This document shows positions 9,682 through 19,964 of a stretch of DNA of 64,000 nt, one piece after another. The notes under the pieces were generated by a model. That model ran no database searches, was not told the origin of the DNA, and worked only from the letters and a program-made list of their open reading frames with translations. How positions within the stretch are numbered: position 1 is the stretch's first letter; the number at the start of each line of letters is the position of its first letter. The stretch covers positions 1-64,000 of the forward strand of contig JAKGSH010000004.1 in the NCBI GenBank assembly GCA_021568835.1. Reading direction: 5' to 3'. The position numbers were made by a program, and so were the translations under genes. The DNA is from Streptomyces sp. Tue 6430 (GTDB taxonomy: Bacteria; Actinomycetota; Actinomycetes; Streptomycetales; Streptomycetaceae).

Positions 9682-10052
9682 TCAGTGTGCGGCGATCCAG
9701 CGTCGGACGGCGGCGTTGACGGTGTCGTCCAGGGTGCTCAACGCCTCCACGGCGTGCAGGTCTCCGGGTTCGGGCGCGACTCCTGCCCGGACGAGTGCCG
9801 CGTGCAGTTCCAGACGGCGGCAGTCGGCGGGGACAAGGGCGGCCGCCGGCTCGGCCCGGGGGCTCGCCGCGCCTCCTCCTCCGTCTCCGCCCCGGCCCGT
9901 GCCCGGGGCGGTACGTGCCAGTCCTCGTCCCCCCACCCTCCGCCCGCGTCCGCTCCCTCGAGAGCCGCGTTCGCGTCGACACCGCAGCGGTAGGGGTCCA
10001 GGATCAGCCGGGGCACCGTCACGGCGGTCGGCGAGTAGTTCCACTCCTGCAT
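9682..10052 (-). CDS. Conserved-looking hypothetical protein
   Basis: Chosen start is ATG 10052, preceded by GGAGG with 8-nt spacing. The N-terminus reads MQEWNYSPTAVTVPRLILDP. The second part (DCRRLELHAALVRAG, then HAVEALSTLDDTVNAAVRR) lies in a second frame; one base lost near 9865 joins them into about 123 residues. It is acidic and probably cytoplasmic, with no signal peptide or membrane segment. I do not recognise the family. An in-frame upstream ATG at 10070 exists but has no ribosome site. Confidence 0.5.
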
Positions 10053-10599
10053 ACAACCAACCTCCAACATCGGCGTTCGTTCGGTGTCCAGGAGGCGGTC
10101 CGGGCGGCCGGCAGTTGCGGTACCGGCGACGGACCACCCGAACGCACCCAAACCCATCTCGTCGGACCAACGCGCCATCGGAGAGGACGATGATGCGCAT
10201 TCCCGTCCGGCGCCCTCCCGGCACGCACGCGTCCGCGGCTCCGGTGGGCCCGTCGGCAGCGCCCGGCGCCGGGGCGAGGTGTCCGCTGCCGGGTCGCGCG
10301 GGCGTTCACGTCGGCGCCGGATCACGGGGCGGCTGGCCGGGTGCGCCGAGCCGGGCCGCCTCCCCTGAGGGCCGTACCGATATTTTCGGCCGCGATCTGT
10401 TCCGTTGGCCGGTTCGTGGTGCATGGTGGGGGCGCGGGCCGGGCCCCGGGCGGGGATCCTCTCGCCGGGCCGCGCCGGTCCGTGTGGCCGGCCGGGTCCG
10501 CCGCGCCTCCCGGCTCCCCACGGGAGGCATGCGGCTGCCCGGCGGGGCGTGCGGAAAACTCCCGCGCGCCGGCTCGCGGACCTCTGCGATCATCCCCGG
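10053..10599. other. Intergenic region between divergent genes
   Basis: About 550 bp of GC-rich sequence with only low-complexity open frames (Arg/Gly/Pro-rich in every frame). Promoters of the two flanking genes must lie here, but no clear operator was seen. Confidence 0.4.
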
Positions 10600-12768
10600 A
10601 TGGCGCACAGTCTCGTATCGCTGGTCATCCGGCACACCTACCGCCTCCCCTCCCCCGCGGGCTCCGCCGGCGAAGGAGCCACCGCCGCGCGGCAGTTGGA
10701 CGCGGCGCTGACGTCCGTGGGCTTCAAGCTGTCGTCGGAGCTGCTGGAGCGGCTGTCGGGGCTGTCCGAGGCCGCGGTCGTGCACACGGCCCGGCGGACG
10801 CTGCGTGCCGTGAGCGAGATGGTGGGCGACCACGTCCGGCACAACACGTACTTCATCGACTTCCCGGCGAACGTGCCGGACACCGAGGAGTTCTGGGCGC
10901 GGTGCGTGGCGGAGGCGCTCGCCGACGACACCTCCCGCGAGAACGTGCTGACCCAGCTGGCGCACGGGGTGCTGGACCTGATCGGCCTCCCTGCGTACGG
11001 CCGCTACCGGCACACCTACGAGGAGATGCTCGCGGCGCAGGACGAACTGATCGCCTCGGCCGGCGACCGGGTGACCGTCCTGCACCTCGGGCGGGACCTG
11101 GACGACGAACTCACGGACCTGTACCTGGCCCTGGCGGGCAGCACGACGCCGCTGGGCGAGGACCACCTGGGCGACCTGAAGGTGCTCGCCGAGCGGTGCG
11201 CGCCCGGCCCCCAGCCGGAGTCGATCCCGGTCCGGGAGAACCGGGCGGTGGTCAACGAAGCCCGTCTCGCCGTCGGCGCGGACCTCCTGCTGGACACCGT
11301 CACCGATGTGCTGCGGCTGGCGTGCGCCCTGTCGGGCGGCGACGTGACGCTGCGGGAACCGACCCGGTTCCGGGCCCTGTCGCGGCCGGTCCGCCGCGCG
11401 CTGCTCGCGGGCCTCGACGCCGTGGTCGCGGCGAACCCCGCCAAACTGGCCGACGTGCACGCGCATCGCGAGCCCTTCAAACGGCTCGGTGAGCGTCTCC
11501 ACCCCCACGAGTACCCCGCTGGCCGCACGCCGCCGACGTGTTCGCCGTGGCGCGGGGCGAGAAGGAGGCCCGGTCCTTCGACAGCCGTGTCGAGAAGCTG
11601 CTCGACGAGTACGACGTCCTCGGTGCGACGCGACTGCTGAAGTCCGCCCCCGGCAAGCTGTTCCGCGCCCTGGACCTCCTGCTGCGCATCGCCGCCGACC
11701 AGGGGGAACGGGACGCGGTGGTGGCCGCCGCGGTGGAGGTCGCCCCCCGGGTCTCCGGCCGGGTCGTGCTCTCGGTCCGCGAGCACTTCCAGAACCGGGA
11801 GCGGGAGACGGCCGAGCCCCGGATCTTCGTCAACCGGCGGGGCCGCGGCTGGGTCACCCCGGACGTACGGCCGCCCGTGCCCGCCGCCGACCGTGAACGT
11901 CTGGTCGCCGCCCTCGACGCCGAGACGCGGCGCCGGCTCCCCACGCCGGGACGGCTGCTGCTCGGCCCCGACGTCCTCGACGTGGCGCTCCCCTCAGCGG
12001 CAGGGCGACCGCGGCCGGGCTCGGCGTCCTGCCGCGCGGTTCGGTCTCGGCCGTCGAGGGCGAACGGCTGCGCTTCTTCGTGTACTGGAAGGAGGCCGGA
12101 CAGCGGACCGACTACGACCTCTCGGCGCTGCTCCTCCACACGGACTACAGCACCGACTCCTGGCTGTCCTACACCTCCCTCACCGCCGTCGGGGCCGGCA
12201 CTCGGGCGATGTCACCGAGGCGCCCGACGGGGCCTCGGAGTTCATCGACCTGTCCCTGGACCGGGTGCGCGGCACCTTCGTCGTTCCGCAGGTCAACATC
12301 TTCGCCGGCGAGGGCTTCGAGGAGGTCGAGGAGTCGTTCTTCGGTTTCATGCTGCGCGACGACGAGCAGCAGGGCCGCCCGTTCGAGCCGCGCACGGTGC
12401 GGATGAAGTCGGATCTCCGCGGGGCGGGCCGGGTGGCGCTGCCGCTGGTGTTCCGGCGCGGGGACGACGGCCGGTGGCGCGCGAAGTGGCTGCACCTGTA
12501 CCTGAGGGGCATCTCGTCGGCCAACCGGGTCGAGGAGAACCAGGTGTCGGTGTCCAAGGTGGTGCGCGCCGTGGTCGAGCGCGACCACCTGACGGTCCGC
12601 CATCTGGCCGACCTGATGTCCGGCGACGCCACGGTCGTGGAGCTGTGGGACGGCGGACCGGTTCCGGACGAGCCGGTGCTGTACATCGGTCTCGAACGCC
12701 CCGAGGGGCTGCACCCGGACTCCCGGGTCGTCACCCCGGAAAATCTCCGCGACCTGATCCCGGCCTGA
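10600..12768 (+). CDS. SCO0854/MXAN_6230-like protein with C-terminal TerD-like domain (three frameshifts)
   Basis: Starts MAHSLVSLVIRHTYRLPSP. The N-terminal helical part (RRTLRAVSEMVGDHVRHNTYF then FPANVPDTEEFWARCVAEAL) and the C-terminal TerD-type region (LSALLLHTDYSTDSWLSYTS; GASEFIDLSLDRVRGTFVVP; EESFFGFMLRDDEQQG) match the layout of the SCO0854 family. The RING-like CxxC zinc module usually following the FPxxVP segment is not visible. Losses near 11517, 11993 and 12199 restore about 723 residues. TerD domains bind calcium and are linked to tellurite and chemical-stress complexes; the exact role of this family is not known. Confidence 0.7.
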
Positions 12769-12948
12769 GTGCTAGCGTTGCCCGCGGCGAGGCCATGAAG
12801 GGGCTTCCTTCTCAACTCACCTTCTGAAACGAGTTCTTTCGCTTTCCTCGCCGCCGACGTCGCTCCGGGCGGCGTCCGCGCTCACCGCGCGGGCGCCGCC
12901 CGCGCGGCGTTCACCCGGCTCGACGAGGGGCCTCGCCACACCTTCGGG
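12769..12948. other. Intergenic between convergent genes
   Basis: Contains a GC-rich hairpin-prone stretch near 12885-12915 that could terminate either gene. No gene seen. Confidence 0.3.
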
Positions 12949-13316
12949 TCAGGAGACGCGCTTCAGCTGCCAGGCGTTGTTGCTGAAGCTGGGGACCGAG
13001 GAATAGACGCAGCTGCTGGTGTAGTACGAGCTGGTCTGGACCCAGCCGGCGGGCTGGTAGGTGGAGGCGCAGGCGTTGACCACCGTGCCGACCGGCAGAC
13101 CGGTGAGCTGCTTGATCTGCTTGATGTTCGGGCTGAAGCTCTGCGTGCCGCAGCTGCTGCTGTAGCCCCAGCTGACGTCGACGAAACCGGCCGGTGTGAG
13201 GACGCTCGCGCAGGAAGTGGAGACGTCACCGGGGCGGCCTGGGCGGGCGCGGCGGACAGGGCGAACATCGCTGCTGTGCCGACGAGGGCCAGGCAGGCGG
13301 AACGAAGGCGACGCAT
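12949..13316 (-). CDS. Small secreted protein with duplicated cysteine loop (one frameshift)
   Basis: Residues 1-27 form a Sec signal peptide (MRRLRSACLALVGTAAMFAL, then APAQA cleavage site) behind a good GAAGGAG. One C lost from the run near 13230 shifts the frame; restoring it gives a mature part of about 95 residues. That part contains two copies of the same unit: CASVLTPAGFVDVSWGYSSS-C and CASTYQPAGWVQTSSYYTSS-C. The shared pattern is CASxxxPAG[FW]VxxSxxYxSSC, so two disulphides are likely. It is Ser/Tyr/Thr-rich with no enzyme motif. I know of no defined function; a cell-surface or secreted binding role is possible. Confidence 0.75.
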
Positions 13317-13683
13317 CTGTGGTGACTCCTTCTGATCGCGGGCGGCCGGTCAGGCCGAGAAGGCATTTTTACGGGCGGCCGAACAGTTCGGACAGGGACT
13401 TTCCGGTCGAACGCGAACACGGACCGAACGGCCGCCCCGCGAGACGCTCGGCCAGGAATCCCGCCGAGCGTCTCGTTAAGCTGGATCCGTATGCCTCGCC
13501 CGCGCCGCCACGGGCTCGGGAACACCGGCCGCGACCGCTGTCCGACGACGCACCCGGTCGCGGGGCGCCCGGCCGAGGCGGCGCAGCCGTCGGCGCGGGA
13601 CTCCCGGTGAGCCGGCGGCAGGGGCTGTCGGGCCCTTCCCCGGGACCGGACAGCCGTGGCCTCCCGTCCTTCCGGAGGTTGGC
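13317..13683. promoter_or_regulatory. Divergent intergenic region with two dyads
   Basis: Between the secreted-protein gene and the ABC transporter. It holds a perfect 13-bp dyad CCGAAC-A-GTTCGG (13379-13391), about 65 bp upstream of the secreted gene, and an 11-bp stem GAGACGCTCGG/CCGAGCGTCTC (13441-13451/13464-13474) on the transporter side. Either could be an operator. No ORF is convincing. Confidence 0.45.
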
Positions 13684-14473
13684 ATGGACACCATGGACAT
13701 CATGGACACCGACCGGGCGCTCCTCGTCGCCACCGGGGTGCGCAAGATCTACCGGACGGGCTCGGTGGAGGTCACCGCCCTGCTCGACCTCGACCTGGTC
13801 GTGCGGCACGGGGAGATGGTGGGGTCATGGGACCGTCCGGCTCCGGGAAGACCACGCTGCTGAACTGTCTGTCGGGGCTCGACGACATCGACGGCGGCCG
13901 GGTGGAGGTCGACGGTCACGACCTGTTCGCGATGTCGGACGCGGCGCGCACGGAGCACCGGGCGCACTCCATGGGCTTCGTCTTCCAGGCGTTCAACCTC
14001 ATCCCGGTCTTCTCCGCCGTGGAGAACGTCGAGCTGCCCCTGCTGCTCGTGGGCAGCCGGCCGCACGAGGCGCGGCGCAGGGCGCTGGCCATGCTCGACC
14101 GGGTGGGCCTCGGCCACCGGGTCGGGCACCGGCCGAGCGAGATGTCCGGGGGTGAGCAGCAGCGGGTGACCATCGCCCGCGCCCTGGCCGGACGTCCGGC
14201 CGTCGTGTGGCGGACGAACCGACCGGGAACCTCGACAGCGCGATGGCCGACCAGGTCATGGACCTGCTGTGCGAGCTCAACCGGGACGAGGGCCAGACGA
14301 TCGTGCTGGTCACCCATGACAGCGCCATCGGCGCGCGGGTCCCCCGGCTGATCCGGATGCGCGACGGGCGGCTGGTCGACGACATCCGCCAGGACACCAC
14401 CGCACCCGCCACCGCGCCCGACACCCCACCCGACACCGCGTCCGCCGCCGGTCTCGACGCCTCCCGGGGCTGA
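13684..14473 (+). CDS. ABC transporter ATP-binding protein, MacB/LolD type (two frameshifts)
   Basis: Starts at ATG 13684 behind GGAGG. The parts lie in three frames but in the right order: [20 protein letters not shown], Walker [10 protein letters not shown], the LolD/MacB-typical [20 protein letters not shown], signature [14 protein letters not shown], Walker [11 protein letters not shown] and the H-loop LVTHD. Single G losses near 13824 and 14208 account for the breaks; the repaired length is 263 residues. It is followed after 2 nt by its FtsX-type permease. Such systems use ATP for mechanotransmission or extrusion rather than import; the substrate is unknown. Confidence 0.87.
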
Positions 14474-14475
14474 CC

Positions 14476-17404
14476 GTGTACCCCGAGCTGCTGATCCCGC
14501 TGCTCACCGCCCTCGGGCTCGCCCTCGCCGCCCTGGCGCTGGTCGTCGTGCGGCAGCCGGTGTCGCGGCGGCTGGCGTTCCGGCAGGTCGCCCGCCGGCG
14601 CACCGAGGCGGCACTGGTGATCGGCGGATCGGTGCTCGGGACGGCCATCGTCATCGGGGCCCTGGTCGTCGGCGACACCTTGAACTTCTCCGTACGGCAG
14701 GAGGCGTACCGCACCCTGGGCCGGTGGACGAGCGCGTCGTCGCGCCCCGGGCCCGACCGGGCACGCCGTCACCCGGCGGCTGGCCGCCCTCGCGGACGAT
14801 CCCGACGTCGACGGGGTGCTGAACGCCCGCACCGCCCAGGCGTCGGCCGTCAGCGGTGCCGCCGGGCGGAGGGCGGCCGAACCGCGGGTCCTGGCCTGGC
14901 AGCTGGACTTCGACGAGGCGTCGCGCTTCGGCTCCGCGGGCGGGACTCCGGCCTCGGCGGACCGGACCCGAAGCCGGGCCGGGTCGTGGTCAACGAGCCG
15001 CTGGCCCGGTCGCTGAGCGTCTCCGCCGGGGACCCGGTCACGCTGTACCTGTTCGGAGCGCCGCGGACGTACCGGGTGGAGCGGGTGGTGCCGGAGGAGG
15101 GCCTGGCCGGAGTGGGCCTGGCGGCAGGCTGAACCGGGACGTGTTCCTGGCACCGGGGGCCCTGGACTCCGCCGCCCGGGCCGCCGGCACGGAGCCGCGC
15201 CCGGTCACCTTCGTGTCCAACCGGGGCGGCGTCGAGAGCGGCGAGGACCTGACCGACCGGGTGACCGCCGACATCCGTCGGGCCCTGGGCCCGCTCGCCG
15301 GTCAGACGGCGGTGGAGACGCCCAAGCACACGGTCCTGCGGGACGCCCGCCAGGCCGGGGACTCCCTCGGGGCCCTGTTCCTCATGATCGGCAGCTTCAG
15401 CATCATCGCGGGCGCGCTGCTGCTGGTGAACATCTTCGTCATGCTCGGCGAGGAGCGGAAGTCGCAGATGGGCATGGTGCGGGCGGTGGGGATGAAGCGC
15501 TCGCGGCTGGTCGCGTCCTTCACCCTCGAAGGGGCCACCTACGCCTTGCTGTCCGCGCTGCCGGGCGTGGCCATCGGGGTCGCCGTCGGCTGGGGGGTGT
15601 CCGTGGTGGCCGCGAAGATCTTCGCGGGCTGGGCGGTCGGCGGAAGCAGCATCCGCATCGCGTTCGCCGTCACCCCGACCAGCATCCTCAACGGACTGGC
15701 CATGGGCCTGCTCATCGCCTTCGCCGCGATCCTCGCGACCAGTGTGCGCATCAGCAGGTTCAACATCATCGCGGCGATCCGCGACCTCCCGACCACGCCG
15801 GGACGCGAGCCGCGCCGCCGGCTGCTCGTGGTCTCCACCGTCCTCGCGGTCCTGTGCGCGCTGGCGGCCGTCCCGCCGTGGCGCGCAGCCGGCCCGACAT
15901 GACGTACCTCCTGCCGGCGCTCGCCCTCGCGTTCGCCGCTCCGGCACTGCTGCGCGTGCTGCCCCGGCACACGGTCACCACCCTGGTCGCGGGAGCCGTG
16001 CTCGCCTGGACGCTGCTGGCCCCCGCCGTACGCCCCCGGATCTTCGACACCCCCTCGATGTCCGTGTACGTCGTCCAGGGCGCCCTGGCCGCCTTCTCCG
16101 CCGTGGTGCTCGTCAGCGACAACCAGCGGACCCTGCTGCGCCCGCTGCGGCGGGTCCTGGAGCGCCCGACCGAGAGCGGTCTGGCGGCGCGGCTCGCGGT
16201 CGCCTATCCGCTGGCCAAACGGTTCAGGACCGGCGCGACGCTGGTGATGTACACGCTGATCATGTTCGTCCTCGTGCTCCTGACGGAGATCTCGGGCATC
16301 CTGCGCACCGGGGTCGACGGGTCGTCGCCGACGCCACCGCCGGATACTCCCTGCGCCTGGACTACAACGCGCAGGTCGCCGGCGACCGCCTGGCCGCCGA
16401 TCTCCGCGACGGCCCGTCCGCGGCCCGGATCTCCGCCGTGACACCGCTGCTCAACGCCACGGGGCGGGCCACCGATCCGGGCCGGCGCGGCACGCAGCCG
16501 CTGGACGCCGCCGTGGTCGGCGTGCCGGACGGAGCGATCAGCGGCATCACGTTCCGGGAGCGGCTGCCCGGCCTGGGCGACGACGCCGCGGTGTGGCGGG
16601 CCCTCGCCGCCGACCCGCGCTACGTCGTCCTCGACGGCTTCTTCGGCAGCACCGGCGGCCCTGCCGGCGACTACTACGACCCCGGGGACATCCTCACCCT
16701 GACCGACCCCCGGACGGGCCGCGCCGAACGGAAGGTCATCGCCGGCGTGCTCAGCAACGGGATGGTCTTCTACCCGGGCACCGGCGCCAGTTCGACCACG
16801 TACCCCGTGGTGCTGAGCGAGCGGGCGACGCGCGACCTCTTCGGTGCCCAGGCGCAGAACGCCTCCGCGCTGGTGCGGACGAGCCCGGGACCTCCCCCGA
16901 CGCGCTGGCGGCCCGGCTGCAGGGGCAGCAGCTCGCGTCCAGCCTGGTCGCCACCCCATCGAGTCGGACATCCGCCGCCAGTTCGACTCCAGCACCGCCT
17001 TCTTCCGCCTCATGGAGGGCTTCCTCGCCCTGGGCCTCGGCGTGGGCATCACCGGCCTCGGCGTCGTCATGGTCCGGGCCGTGCGCGAGCGCCGCCGCAC
17101 CATCGGGATCCTCCGGGCCCTCGGCTTCCGGGCCCGGACCGTCCAGCGGTCCTTCCTGTGGGAGAGCAGCTTCATCGCCCTGGAGGGGATCGTCCTCGGC
17201 TCGTTCCTGGGCGTCCTCACCACCTGGCTGATGTACCGCAACAGTGCGGCCTTCGAAGGCCTCGAAGGAGGTTTCCCGGTCGAGTGGGCCGGCATCGGCG
17301 GCCTGGCGGTGGCCACCTTCGCCGCGTCGCTCCTGGCCACGATCGGGCCGGCGCGACGCGCTGCCGCCATCCGCCCGGCGCTCGCGGTCCGCGTCACCGA
17401 GTAG
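14476..17404 (+). CDS. FtsX-like ABC permease, large ten-helix form (about eight frameshifts)
   Basis: GTG start 2 nt after the ATPase stop. The first helix (LLIPLLTALGLALAALALVV) is followed by LAFRQVARRRTEAALVIGGS and an extracytoplasmic domain. Then come the first FtsX core (LFLMIGSFSIIAGALLLVNI, EERKSQMGMVRAVGMKR), central helices, a second extracytoplasmic domain and a second FtsX core (ALGLGVGITGLGVVMVRAV, RRTIGILRALGFRARTVQ). It ends in ARRAAAIRPALAVR, typical of the family. Losses near 14730, 14755, 14945, 15120, 15885, 16320, 16890 and 16955 join all segments into about 978 residues. The order of domains argues for one intact gene. Confidence 0.85.
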
Positions 17405-17583
17405 CGGGTGCCGTACCGCGGACGGGCCCACCGCACCCTTGCCCGCGGTGCGGCACCCGCGCCGGCGGGGTCGCTTCCCGGCCGCCCCCCGCCCGGGTTG
17501 CGCCGGGCCTGTTTGCGGCGATGGTGGAGTCATGCGGCCGGGAGCGGGCGGCCACCGGGTCCCGGTCCCCGCCCCGGCCGCGC

Positions 17584-17597
17584 GGGACCGTGTGCCC
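17584..17597. promoter_or_regulatory. Possible dormancy-regulator (DosR/OsdR-like) site
   Basis: GGGACCGTGTGCCC, about 90 bp upstream of the cyclic-nucleotide-binding gene. It shares GGGACCGTG with the site at 37772, upstream of another island gene. DosR sites have a GGGAC...GTCCC core, so the right half here matches only partly. Found by eye only. Confidence 0.3.
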
Positions 17598-17685
17598 ACA
17601 CGCGGCCGGACGTCGGGAACCGGACGGAGTCCGTTCCCCCGTCGAGGCCGCGAAAGGCCGAGGTCACGAAAGAGGGGAGTCCGGC

Positions 17686-18144
17686 GTGGTGACGAGGAGC
17701 GGCGTTTTCGGCGCCCTGAGCAAAGAGCATCGCGAGCAGCTCATGACGCTCGCGCACGAGGTGTCGTTCGCGCCGGGCGAGCGCATCTTCGACGAGGGCG
17801 GCGAGGCCGACCGCTTCTGGATCATCCACACCGGCACGGTGGCACTCGACCTGAGCGTGCCCGGTCAGCGGCCGGCGGTCGTCGAGACCCTCGGCGCCGG
17901 GAAGCTGCTGGGCTGGTCCTGGCTGGTCCCTCCCCACCGGTGGCATCTGGGGGCGGAGGCCGACAGTCCGGTGCGCGCCTACGAGTTCGACGCGGCGGCG
18001 GCCCGTGAGATGTGCGCGAAGGATCCGGGACTGGATCACGAGCTGTGCACCTACGTGTCCGGCGTCCTCGCGCGCCGGCTCAGGTCCGCCCGGGTGCGGC
18101 TGCTCGACCTGTACGCGCCCCACGGTGCGGGCGAGGTTCCCTGA
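17686..18144 (+). CDS. Cyclic nucleotide-binding-domain protein
   Basis: 152 residues from a GTG behind AAAGAGGGGAG. FGALSKEHREQLMTLAHEV then FAPGERIFDEGGEADRFWII and HTGTVALDL form the CRP-type beta-roll, with the PGERIFDEG turn. GWSWLVPPHRWHLGAEAD replaces the usual phosphate-binding cassette, so true cAMP binding is uncertain. A helical tail (GVLARRLRSARVRLLDLY) follows, with no helix-turn-helix. It is therefore a sensor or adaptor rather than a DNA-binding CRP. First gene of the stress island; CBS-BON and USP genes follow on the same strand. Confidence 0.85.
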   Translation: MVTRSGVFGALSKEHREQLMTLAHEVSFAPGERIFDEGGEADRFWIIHTGTVALDLSVPGQRPAVVETLGAGKLLGWSWLVPPHRWHLGAEADSPVRAYEFDAAAAREMCAKDPGLDHELCTYVSGVLARRLRSARVRLLDLYAPHGAGEVP

Positions 18145-18149
18145 CCGGA

Positions 18150-18186
18150 CGGAACGGCCGGCGCGGAAACGGCCGGCGCGGAAACG
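18150..18186. repeat. Short direct repeat in the leader of the CBS-BON gene
   Basis: ACGGCCGGCGCGGAA occurs twice in a row. Significance unknown. Confidence 0.6.
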
Positions 18187-18216
18187 ACCAGGCGGAACGA
18201 GACGCGACGGAACGAG

Positions 18217-18924
18217 GTGCCCGGCAGTGCCGCAGACCCGCACATCGTGAGCGACGTGATGACTCCGACGGTCGTGGCCGTCGGCCGTGACGCGCCCTTC
18301 AAGGAGATCGTCCGGACCATGGAGCAGTGGAAGGTCAGCGCCCTGCCCGTCCTCGAGGGCGAGGACCGGGTGGTCGGCGTCGTCTCCGAAGCCGACCTGC
18401 TGCCGAAGGAGGAGTTCCGCGACGGGGACCGGGGCCCGGCCGGGGAAGGCCGCCCGCCGTCCGACGTGGCGAAGGCCGGGGCGGCCACGGCGGCCGAGCT
18501 CATGAGCGCTCCCGCGATCACGGTCCACGGCGACGTCACGCTCGCGCGGGCGGCCCGGATCATGGCCGTCCGGCACGTCAAGCGGCTGCCCGTGGTCGAC
18601 CGCCTCGGCATGCTCCAGGGCATCGTCAGCCGGGCCGATCTGCTGAAGGTCTTCCTGCGGGCGGACGAGGACATCGAGGAGGAGGTCCGGCGCACCGTGG
18701 TGTCGTACCTCTTCCCGGGCTTCAGCCACGCCGTCCACGTGGACGTGCGCGACGGGGTCGTCACCCTCCGCGGGCGCATCCGCGACACCTCGCTCGTCCC
18801 GGTCGCCGTGCGCCTCGTACGCGCCGTGGAGGGCGTCGTGGACGTCGAGCCCCACCTCACCGACCGGCCCGCCGACCCGGACGACATCGGCCCGGACGGC
18901 ACGGGTGCGGACGGGGCGCGGTGA
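18217..18924 (+). CDS. Two CBS domains plus C-terminal BON domain
   Basis: 235 residues, intact. The first CBS (VSDVMTPTVVAVGRDAPFKE; VSALPVLEGEDRVVGVVSEA) and second CBS (AAELMSAPAITVHGDVTLAR; HVKRLPVVDRLGMLQGIVSR) make a Bateman module able to bind adenine nucleotides. Residues about 150-215 are a BON domain (HAVHVDVRDGVVTLRGRIRD), usually linked to phospholipid or protein interaction. CBS-BON proteins are recurrent members of actinobacterial hypoxia/stress islands. The GTG start at 18217 has only a weak ribosome site; an internal start is possible. Likely role is sensing of energy charge. Confidence 0.9.
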   Translation: MPGSAADPHIVSDVMTPTVVAVGRDAPFKEIVRTMEQWKVSALPVLEGEDRVVGVVSEADLLPKEEFRDGDRGPAGEGRPPSDVAKAGAATAAELMSAPAITVHGDVTLARAARIMAVRHVKRLPVVDRLGMLQGIVSRADLLKVFLRADEDIEEEVRRTVVSYLFPGFSHAVHVDVRDGVVTLRGRIRDTSLVPVAVRLVRAVEGVVDVEPHLTDRPADPDDIGPDGTGADGAR

Positions 18925-19036
18925 GCCGCTGCGACGACGCACCCCGCGGGGCGGTGCCGTGGCGGCTGCCGACGAGTGCGGTCACGCTGGGAGGGACAGC
19001 GGACGGACCGCGGCACGTGAACCTGCTGGAGGTGCC

Positions 19037-19918
19037 ATGACCGGTGCGCACGGGCGTGAGCCGATCGTCGTGGGCGTCGACCCGGATCCCTCGAAGCGGC
19101 TGGCCCTCGCCTGGGCCGCCGACGAGGCGGAACGCCGTGGCCTGCCGGTGCGGCTCGTCCACGCCCAGGGCCTGCCGACGGGCGGGTACCGCACGGGCGA
19201 GGCGCGGCCGTCCTGGGAGGAGTGGAACCGCACGCTGCACGAGGCGGGCGCCCGGACCCTCCGGGAGGCGGTCGCCTTCGTCGAGTCCCGGCGGCCGGCC
19301 GTGGAGGTGTCGACGGTGCTGGCGGAGGGGGAGCCGGCGTGGGTGCTGCGCGAGGAGGCGGGGAACGCCTCCCTGGTCGTGGTGGGTTCCTGGCACCTGA
19401 GCGCCCGGCGCGAACTGTTCACCTCCGCCTCCGTGGTGCTCCCGGTCTCCGCTCACGCTCCCTGCCCCGTGGTCGTCGTTCCCGAGCCGGAGCACGTCAC
19501 CGAGGAGCCCCCGTACTTCGTCGTCGGCGTCGACGGCAGTCCGCACGCGGCGGCGGCGGTGGACGTGGCGTTCGAGGAGGCAGCCCTGCGCGGAGCGGTC
19601 CTCAGGGCCCTGTACGTGTGGCATCCGCCGCTGCTCGGCGTGCTGGACGAGGACGCCGCCGTGCAGGAGTGCCGCCGGGTGCTGGCCGAGACGGTCGCGG
19701 GCCGGACCGCAAGGTATCCCGGAGTGGAACTGCACCACGAGGTCGTCCGCGGTCACCCGGTGCGGGTCCTGACGGAGGCCTCGCGGCGCGCGCTGGGCCT
19801 GGTCGTCGGCACCCGCGGGCACGGAGGCTTCAGCGACATGCTCCTCGGGTCGGTGAGCCAGGGCGTGCTGCACCACGCCCGCTGCCCCGTCATCACGGTC
19901 CCGGTGCGAGGCGCCTGA
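19037..19918 (+). CDS. Universal stress protein, tandem UspA domains
   Basis: 293 residues from ATG 19037 behind GGAGG. Two USP domains: IVVGVDPDPSKRLALAWAAD... to LVVVGSWHLSARRELFTSAS, and YFVVGVDGSPHAAAAVDVAF... to LVVGTRGHGGFSDMLLGS. The second has the full ATP motif G-x2-G-x9-G-S; the first lacks it. Tandem USPs of this build are among the most strongly induced proteins of the M. tuberculosis DosR and S. coelicolor OsdR responses. It converges on the V-ATPase operon, whose last gene ends 46 bp away. Confidence 0.93.
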   Translation: MTGAHGREPIVVGVDPDPSKRLALAWAADEAERRGLPVRLVHAQGLPTGGYRTGEARPSWEEWNRTLHEAGARTLREAVAFVESRRPAVEVSTVLAEGEPAWVLREEAGNASLVVVGSWHLSARRELFTSASVVLPVSAHAPCPVVVVPEPEHVTEEPPYFVVGVDGSPHAAAAVDVAFEEAALRGAVLRALYVWHPPLLGVLDEDAAVQECRRVLAETVAGRTARYPGVELHHEVVRGHPVRVLTEASRRALGLVVGTRGHGGFSDMLLGSVSQGVLHHARCPVITVPVRGA

Positions 19919-19964
19919 TCCGGCGGGCGCGGGCGCCGGACCCGGGTGACGGCCGCTCCGGCGG

